Positions 6,087-10,088 of a DNA stretch of 10,088 bases are shown piece after piece. Position numbers and translations under genes: made by a program. Source of the stretch: Gammaproteobacteria bacterium (GTDB taxonomy: Bacteria; Pseudomonadota; Gammaproteobacteria; SZUA-229); NCBI GenBank assembly GCA_023136715.1, contig JAGLQT010000095.1, positions 1-10,088 on the forward strand. The letters are read 5' to 3'. The notes under the pieces were generated by a model, which was given only the letters and a program-made list of their open reading frames with translations, did no database searches and was not told the DNA's origin. The first letter of the stretch is position 1; the number at the start of each line of letters is the position of its first letter.

Positions 6087-6482
6087 TTAAAGCGCACCGC
6101 GCCTCTGATCATTTTCCAGCTCATCTTCTGGCAGAATTCTTTCCTGCGTCACGCGCCACTGGCCGTCATCTTCTTTCTGGATAATGAACTCAATACCGCT
6201 GCTATTCATCTCACCGTCAGAACCTTCAACCGTTTCTATCGACTTGAACATAATCCGCTCAGGTGTTTCAGCCAGTACATTTAAGCCTTTATAAGAAACC
6301 TGTTTCAATAACTTGTTTTCAAATTCGTGCTGACACTGGTTAAACCAGTCCTGATAGCCGATGACTTCAAAACCGGGCACACCGAAGACACTCACTTCTT
6401 TTGAGATCAGGTTCATGTGCTCATTGAGGTTTAAAGCGTTGGCGGTAGATGCCATGGCATCAAGAAAATTTTGTGCGTTCAT
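6087..6482 (-). CDS. NTF2-like / SnoaL-fold domain protein, hypothetical
   Basis: A 131-residue soluble protein without signal peptide. An N-terminal helical part (NAQNFLDAMASTANALNLNE, residues 2-21) is followed by alternating strands, ending in 'GIEFIIQKEDDGQWRVTQER' (about 96-115), whose last strand with a 'QWRVTQE' pattern is typical of nuclear transport factor 2-like (SnoaL/DUF4440) folds. No catalytic residues can be assigned and the substrate is unknown. It lies 51 bp after the pentapeptide-repeat gene on the same strand and could be the last gene of that series. The ribosome binding site is poor: AAAGG lies about 13 nt before the ATG. An inverted repeat follows the stop. Confidence 0.6.
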   Translation of the reverse strand: MNAQNFLDAMASTANALNLNEHMNLISKEVSVFGVPGFEVIGYQDWFNQCQHEFENKLLKQVSYKGLNVLAETPERIMFKSIETVEGSDGEMNSSGIEFIIQKEDDGQWRVTQERILPEDELENDQRRGAL

Positions 6483-6533
6483 TATGTATAAAAACCTTTA
6501 AAAAATATAAAAGAGAATGACTGATGATGGCGA

Positions 6534-7316
6534 CTACTGGCAGCTGCCAACAGCACTGGCGCGACAGCGTTTCAGATCAAACCAGATTACCCTGCCCAGC
6601 TTGGCTTCGTCAAAGATAGCATCATCGATAACCGATTCGCGCATTGAAGCTTTAGTTAAATCTGCGCCAGTAAAATCAGCAAACTTCAAATCTGCATTAT
6701 CAAGCACTACGCTATTCAGATTCGCATTGATCAAACTTGCCGACTCCAGCATCGCTGAATTCATTTTCGCTTTGGAAAGATCCGCGCCATCGAAATTCGC
6801 TTCCACCAGATCAGCGTGTATAAACTGGGCTTCGGTCAGAATGGCATTGTTGAAATTGGCACCCTGAAGTTTGGCTTCGTAGAAATCGGCCGTCTTTAAC
6901 CGCGCCTGTTCAAAATCAGCCTGATTCATCTGCGAACGACTACAACGGGCTTCATCCATAATTGCCTGCTTAAAGGACGCCTTCTCCGCTTTCGCTCCCA
7001 CCAGTCGAACGCCCTGCATACGCGCTTTATCAAACACGGCATTACTGATATCTGAAAAATTGAAATCCGCATGTTTTAAACGCGCACCTGAAAAATTAGC
7101 ACCCTGAAAATTGGCTCGATTCAATACCGCATCGCTTAAATCCTTACCGCTGAAATCCAAACCGCTTTTATCACATCCCGCCCAGTTTACCCGCGGTGCC
7201 GCCTCGTCATCACAGCTAGCCTGTGCCTGACCCATGGCCATTAAAAATAGCCCCGCACCCAGGTAGAGAAAACATTTTTTACGCATAGATTTATTTTTTA
7301 AAAACATCGAAATCAT
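6534..7316 (-). CDS. exported pentapeptide-repeat protein
   Basis: A 260-residue protein. A signal peptide (basic RKK at 12-14, hydrophobic CFLYLGAGLFLMAMG, cleavage after AQA at 31-33) predicts export. From residue 51 to 240 every fifth residue is hydrophobic (F55, L60, L65, F70 ... F235, L240): 38 consecutive A(D/N)LXX-type pentapeptides with no register break, expected to form a right-handed quadrilateral beta-helix of about 9 coils. Cysteines cluster at the ends (C35, C48; C251, C259), in a cap pattern common in exported pentapeptide proteins (WAGCDKSG near the start, a C-x7-C terminus), so disulfide-capped ends are plausible. ATG at 7316 is the longest start; ATG at 7307 or 7286 (Met11) also keeps the signal peptide, and none has a clear ribosome binding site. 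It lies 76 bp after the MAT gene. The family gives no enzyme activity; the role is unknown. Confidence 0.85.
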   Translation of the reverse strand: MISMFLKNKSMRKKCFLYLGAGLFLMAMGQAQASCDDEAAPRVNWAGCDKSGLDFSGKDLSDAVLNRANFQGANFSGARLKHADFNFSDISNAVFDKARMQGVRLVGAKAEKASFKQAIMDEARCSRSQMNQADFEQARLKTADFYEAKLQGANFNNAILTEAQFIHADLVEANFDGADLSKAKMNSAMLESASLINANLNSVVLDNADLKFADFTGADLTKASMRESVIDDAIFDEAKLGRVIWFDLKRCRASAVGSCQ

Positions 7317-7392
7317 AATTTTTACTATCGCTACCAGAACATCCTCATCATACCAGACAGACAGCTTAGGCGTATCCAGATCCAGACCAGCC

Positions 7393-8592
7393 CTAGTACA
7401 CCAGCAGCCCTGCCACCACGTCCTGCTGAATAGCCTGTGTGCCTGCCAGTTTATCCCTGATGATTTCCTCGACCTGTACCTGAATGCTGCTCATGGTTAT
7501 GCCTTCCTGCAAATGCAGTTTCAGGTCGACTACTTTGGGTTCATCAACGGGACTTCCTATCTGGCTGACCAGATAACAGTAACATTCTTCGACGCCCGCC
7601 AACTGGCCGACGACTTCACTGGCGATCATTTGCGCCAGAATATTGTATAGCTTGCCAACATGGGTTACCGGGTTCTTGCCCGCGGCGGCCTCCATGTTCA
7701 TCGGACGATAGGGTGATATCAAACCATTCACCCGATTGCCGCGCCCTACTTCACCATCATCACCCGATTCAGCCGAGGTGCCGGTTACCGTCAGATACAC
7801 GCTTTGTACATCAATATCATCGGCACTGTTGACCACTGCCATCACGGCCATATCGGTATATTTAGCCGCAATAGTTTCAACCAGCCTGGTCAACTGTAAT
7901 TTTTTGACCTGATAATCGCTAATGTCCGTGATGTATTGATCAATGTAAGCACAGGCAACGGTTAAATCCAGATGATGATGCCGTTTTACTCCCATCACTT
8001 TGATATCAGCGCCGATCTCCGGGTGCTGAGATTTTATCGCCGATGAATTCAGCGTGTGCTCGACTTCCAGCACCACCTGTTCCAGTTCACTCAGCGGCGC
8101 GTAACCGACACCGCAGGAAGTATCATTCGCCAGTGCGACACCGGTCTGTTGCTGACGCAAAAACAGTTCAACCAGGTCACTGGAACCCGGTCTTATCAGG
8201 TTATGAATTATTACCTGCTGAGATGCATCCAGTGCGCTGATGTGTTTCTCCAGCCAGTTTCGACAACTGCTTTCAACCAGTTCATCTACCGGCACTTCGA
8301 TGCCTTTGTATTCGAAAGTGGCACGCCCTGCCATATAGATTTCTATCGGCGCTAATATCTCACCACCATTAAATGCCGCTTGTGATGAACCGCCCCGCAA
8401 AAGCACCTTGTCTACATTGTGATGCAGGATGAATCCAAAGTTTTTCAAATAAAACTGGCAGAGCGCACGGCTCAATTCTTCAGCCAGTGCATCGCAGATG
8501 GTATCCGGATGGCCAATGCCTTTACGCTCAACAATTTCGACGGGCAATTCACCGTAAGGCGATGGGGTTAACGACAGGCTAATTTGTGTCAT
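7393..8592 (-). CDS. mat: archaeal-type S-adenosylmethionine synthetase (methionine adenosyltransferase)
   Basis: A 399-residue cytoplasmic enzyme making SAM from methionine and ATP. It belongs to the archaeal-type family (AdoMet_Synthase, PF01941), not the usual bacterial MetK: it has VERKGIGHPDTICDALAEE (21-39), HHNVDKVLLRGG (57-68), NDTSCGVGYAPLSELE (156-171) and the long signature from 271 to 317 (GTSAESGDDGEVGRGN, then SPYRPMNMEAAAGKNPVTHV). His28 and Asp30 of GHPD correspond to the HPDK motif of other MATs. The length is normal for the family and no motif is broken. ATG at 8592 has AAAGAG at 8599-8604 with a 6-nt spacer and lies 13 bp after the small membrane gene, so it is very probably in one operon with pcm and ahcY. 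The gene symbol follows archaeal usage. The archaeal form in a bacterium implies ancient transfer or a second MAT beside a bacterial metK elsewhere. Confidence 0.95.
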   Translation of the reverse strand: MTQISLSLTPSPYGELPVEIVERKGIGHPDTICDALAEELSRALCQFYLKNFGFILHHNVDKVLLRGGSSQAAFNGGEILAPIEIYMAGRATFEYKGIEVPVDELVESSCRNWLEKHISALDASQQVIIHNLIRPGSSDLVELFLRQQQTGVALANDTSCGVGYAPLSELEQVVLEVEHTLNSSAIKSQHPEIGADIKVMGVKRHHHLDLTVACAYIDQYITDISDYQVKKLQLTRLVETIAAKYTDMAVMAVVNSADDIDVQSVYLTVTGTSAESGDDGEVGRGNRVNGLISPYRPMNMEAAAGKNPVTHVGKLYNILAQMIASEVVGQLAGVEECYCYLVSQIGSPVDEPKVVDLKLHLQEGITMSSIQVQVEEIIRDKLAGTQAIQQDVVAGLLVY

Positions 8593-8605
8593 AGCAAACT
8601 CTTTA

Positions 8606-8959
8606 TTAACGATTTAGATATTCTGTCGGCGACTCTACCCAGCCCAACATCACGACGATAAGGATAAGGGCTGAATAAATTAACGACACGATAAAACTGG
8701 ACTTGAAGCTAAATTTATCAGGCTGTTTTTTCAAAAGACCTGTGCTGCCCTGATGCAACATAACTAATCCTAGTAAATTTGTCAGCCAGTAGCCTATGAT
8801 GAAACTCGGCACAAACAGTTGTTCGTGCATGGCTGAAAACGGCCAGGAGAACAAGTACGCTAGCGGTACATTGACCAGCATATCGTTCCACCATGACAAT
8901 GGCGACAGGATGAAACCCGTCATTGCCAAAATCACATCGGATAATCGCCGTTTATTCAC
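8606..8959 (-). CDS. small membrane protein of unknown function in the SAM-cycle operon
   Basis: A 117-residue inner-membrane protein when started at GTG 8959, chosen because GGGAG (8965-8969) lies 5 nt upstream; an in-frame GTG at 8974 would add five residues (to 122) but has no such site. Hydrophobic segments at about residues 9-22, 26-44 (NDMLVNVPLAYLFSWPFSA), 48-68 (FVPSFIIGYWLTNLLGLVML) and 89-107 (SFIVSLIYSALILIVVMLG) suggest three or four helices. The motif SPLSWWNDMLVNVPLAY suggests a conserved family, but none is recognised. It lies about 41 bp after pcm and 13 bp before the MAT gene on the same strand. That position, between two SAM-handling enzymes, is the only functional clue; a transport role in methionine or SAM metabolism is speculation. 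Confidence 0.7.
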   Translation of the reverse strand: MNKRRLSDVILAMTGFILSPLSWWNDMLVNVPLAYLFSWPFSAMHEQLFVPSFIIGYWLTNLLGLVMLHQGSTGLLKKQPDKFSFKSSFIVSLIYSALILIVVMLGWVESPTEYLNR

Positions 8960-9000
8960 GCCTGCTCCCGGCACCTGTTTACTGCATTGATGAACTGCAC

Positions 9001-9681
9001 TTAGTGTACAGAATTACTCTTATCTTGTTCGTCGTTAACCAGGGGCACAAAAACAACGTTAAGAATATCCTGGGTTTCTATTTCACCATCCAGATCTTTT
9101 TTTACCCGCATGAGAGACTGGCTGAAGTGTGACATAGCTACAGGTATAACCAGATTGCCTCCCGGTTTTAGCTGATCAATTAACGGCTGAGGAATATGCG
9201 TTGCCGCGGCGGTCACAATAATGCCATCGTAAGGCGCGTGTTCCTGCCAGCCCTGATAACCGTTGCCGACACGAGTTTCAATATTTTTATAATTAAGCTT
9301 GCTGAAGCGTTCTTCTGCCTGTCTGCTGAGTTCGGCAATGCGTTCTATGCTGAATACTTTTTCGCAGAGCTCCGCCAGAATCGCCGTTTGATAACCTGAC
9401 CCCGTACCGATCTCAAGCACACGGTCCTCAGGTTTTAGCGACAGCAAATCAGACATCAGCGCGACAATGTAAGGCTGTGAAATTGTCTGTCCATGGCCTA
9501 TGGGTAACGGGCCATTGTCATAGGCAGCATACTGCATAGTTTTCGGCACAAACTCCTCTCTTGGCACCCTGGCCATAGTCTGCATAACCCTCTTATCCAG
9601 TTTGCTTTTGCCAATATAAGCTGATGTGTATTGAACTTCACTTTCAATATCTTCAATCAGATGTTTTATATCTTTGTTCAT
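9001..9681 (-). CDS. pcm: protein-L-isoaspartate O-methyltransferase
   Basis: A 226-residue cytoplasmic SAM-dependent methyltransferase that marks isoaspartyl residues in aged proteins for repair, releasing S-adenosylhomocysteine. It has the family landmarks in order: VPREEFVP (39-46), GPLPIGHGQTISQPYIVALM (57-76, substrate loop), motif I VLEIGTGSGYQTAIL (88-102, SAM binding), GNGYQGW (139-145), PYDGIIVTAA (150-159), LKPGGNLVIPV (171-181) and the closing VVFVPLV. The length is normal. The usual gammaproteobacterial setting (surE-pcm-nlpD-rpoS) is absent: here pcm lies 18 bp after ahcY, which disposes of its inhibitory product. There is no good ribosome binding site before ATG 9681, so translational coupling to ahcY is likely. 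Confidence 0.95.
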   Translation of the reverse strand: MNKDIKHLIEDIESEVQYTSAYIGKSKLDKRVMQTMARVPREEFVPKTMQYAAYDNGPLPIGHGQTISQPYIVALMSDLLSLKPEDRVLEIGTGSGYQTAILAELCEKVFSIERIAELSRQAEERFSKLNYKNIETRVGNGYQGWQEHAPYDGIIVTAAATHIPQPLIDQLKPGGNLVIPVAMSHFSQSLMRVKKDLDGEIETQDILNVVFVPLVNDEQDKSNSVH

Positions 9682-9699
9682 TGCGATAATGGATACACT

Positions 9700-10088
9700 C
9701 TAAGTCCCTTCCTGCCATGAAGACAGGTATTTAATCTGTTCTTCGGTCAGGGTATCAATGTCGATATTCATCGCAGCAAGTTTTAGCCGGGCAACGGCCT
9801 GATCGATTTCGCCTGGTACTTTATGGACAGCATTTTCGAGAGTGGCACCATGAACGGCCAGGTGAAGAACGCACAACAGCTGGTTAGCAAAACTCATGTC
9901 CATTACCGCCGATGGGTGACCTTCCGCCGCAGCCAGATTAACCAGACGACCTTCTGCCAGCAGGCAAAGTCGCCGATCGTCGACCAGCGTATATTCTTCT
10001 ACCGATTTTCTTGGTCGCTGTTTACTGACGCTAAGATCTTCCAGCGCCGGTATATTAATCTCAGCATTGAAGTGGCCCGAGTTGGCGA
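9700..10088 (-). CDS. ahcY: adenosylhomocysteinase, C-terminal 128 residues (5' end outside window)
   Basis: The frame is open from the right window edge to TAG at 9700-9702. It begins ANSGHFNAEINIPALEDL and contains GRLVNLAAAEGHPSAVMDMS, the strongly conserved C-terminal region of S-adenosylhomocysteine hydrolase, which splits SAH into homocysteine and adenosine with bound NAD. The N-terminal and Rossmann regions lie outside. The C-terminus ends at LTEEQIKYLSSWQEGT and has no KPDHYRY-like tail, which marks the shorter archaeal/Thermotoga-type group as opposed to the common bacterial and eukaryotic form; this is from memory of the family. An internal ATG at 9903 is not the start, since conserved sequence continues upstream. 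It is the first visible gene of the minus-strand series leading to pcm and mat. Confidence 0.93.
   Translation of the reverse strand, partial: ANSGHFNAEINIPALEDLSVSKQRPRKSVEEYTLVDDRRLCLLAEGRLVNLAAAEGHPSAVMDMSFANQLLCVLHLAVHGATLENAVHKVPGEIDQAVARLKLAAMNIDIDTLTEEQIKYLSSWQEGT

Noticed and set aside
6517..6867. Plus-strand 116-residue frame rich in Ser/Ala/Lys repeats
   Set aside because: The reverse reading of a pentapeptide-repeat gene gives a periodic pseudo-protein; the minus-strand frame carries the signal peptide and perfect repeat register.
8043..8355. Plus-strand frames of 65 and 99 residues
   Set aside because: They lie within the archaeal-type MAT gene and show no independent support.
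8796..9399. Plus-strand frames over the membrane gene and pcm
   Set aside because: Antisense shadows of well-supported minus-strand genes.

Overview
The window reads as chromosomal DNA of a gammaproteobacterium with moderate to low GC, probably an environmental lineage. The organism call is an inference from three things: an AsrA-type Lon-family protease, a LolA-like outer-membrane lipoprotein-sorting protein, and general codon and promoter style. No rRNA, tRNA, CRISPR array, transposase or phage gene is visible.

Left part (1-4572). A LolA-like periplasmic protein on the minus strand runs off the left edge close to its natural end. A 342-bp AT-rich divergent spacer separates it from a plus-strand stress pair: an 807-residue Lon-family (AAA_32 plus S16 domain) protease with intact Walker A and Ser/Lys dyad, overlapping by 23 bp a two-domain universal-stress-like protein. 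About 90 bp after this pair lies an unlabelled remnant, the last ~53 codons of a DnaJ/CbpA-type cochaperone with no body upstream. This suggests an eroded protease/chaperone locus.

Middle (4573-6086). Gene-poor DNA. It holds a 26-residue, almost entirely hydrophobic minus-strand small protein with a very strong ribosome binding site. It also holds a three-helix membrane protein whose C-terminus is built from two copies of a 51-bp (17-codon) tandem repeat, and several inverted and direct repeats that look like dispersed intergenic elements.

Right part (6087-10088). A compact minus-strand series reads, in transcription order: adenosylhomocysteinase (ahcY, 3' end only), protein-L-isoaspartate methyltransferase (pcm), a small membrane protein of unknown function, an archaeal-type methionine adenosyltransferase, an exported pentapeptide-repeat protein with 38 uninterrupted repeats, and an NTF2-like protein. 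The first four lie within 13 to about 41 bp of each other and make a coherent S-adenosylmethionine module: MAT makes SAM, Pcm spends it on damaged proteins and releases SAH, and AhcY removes the SAH. Both MAT and the AhcY C-terminus look like archaeal or Thermotoga-type forms, not the usual bacterial ones. The last two genes follow at 76 and 51 bp and may be cotranscribed; their link to SAM is not evident from sequence.
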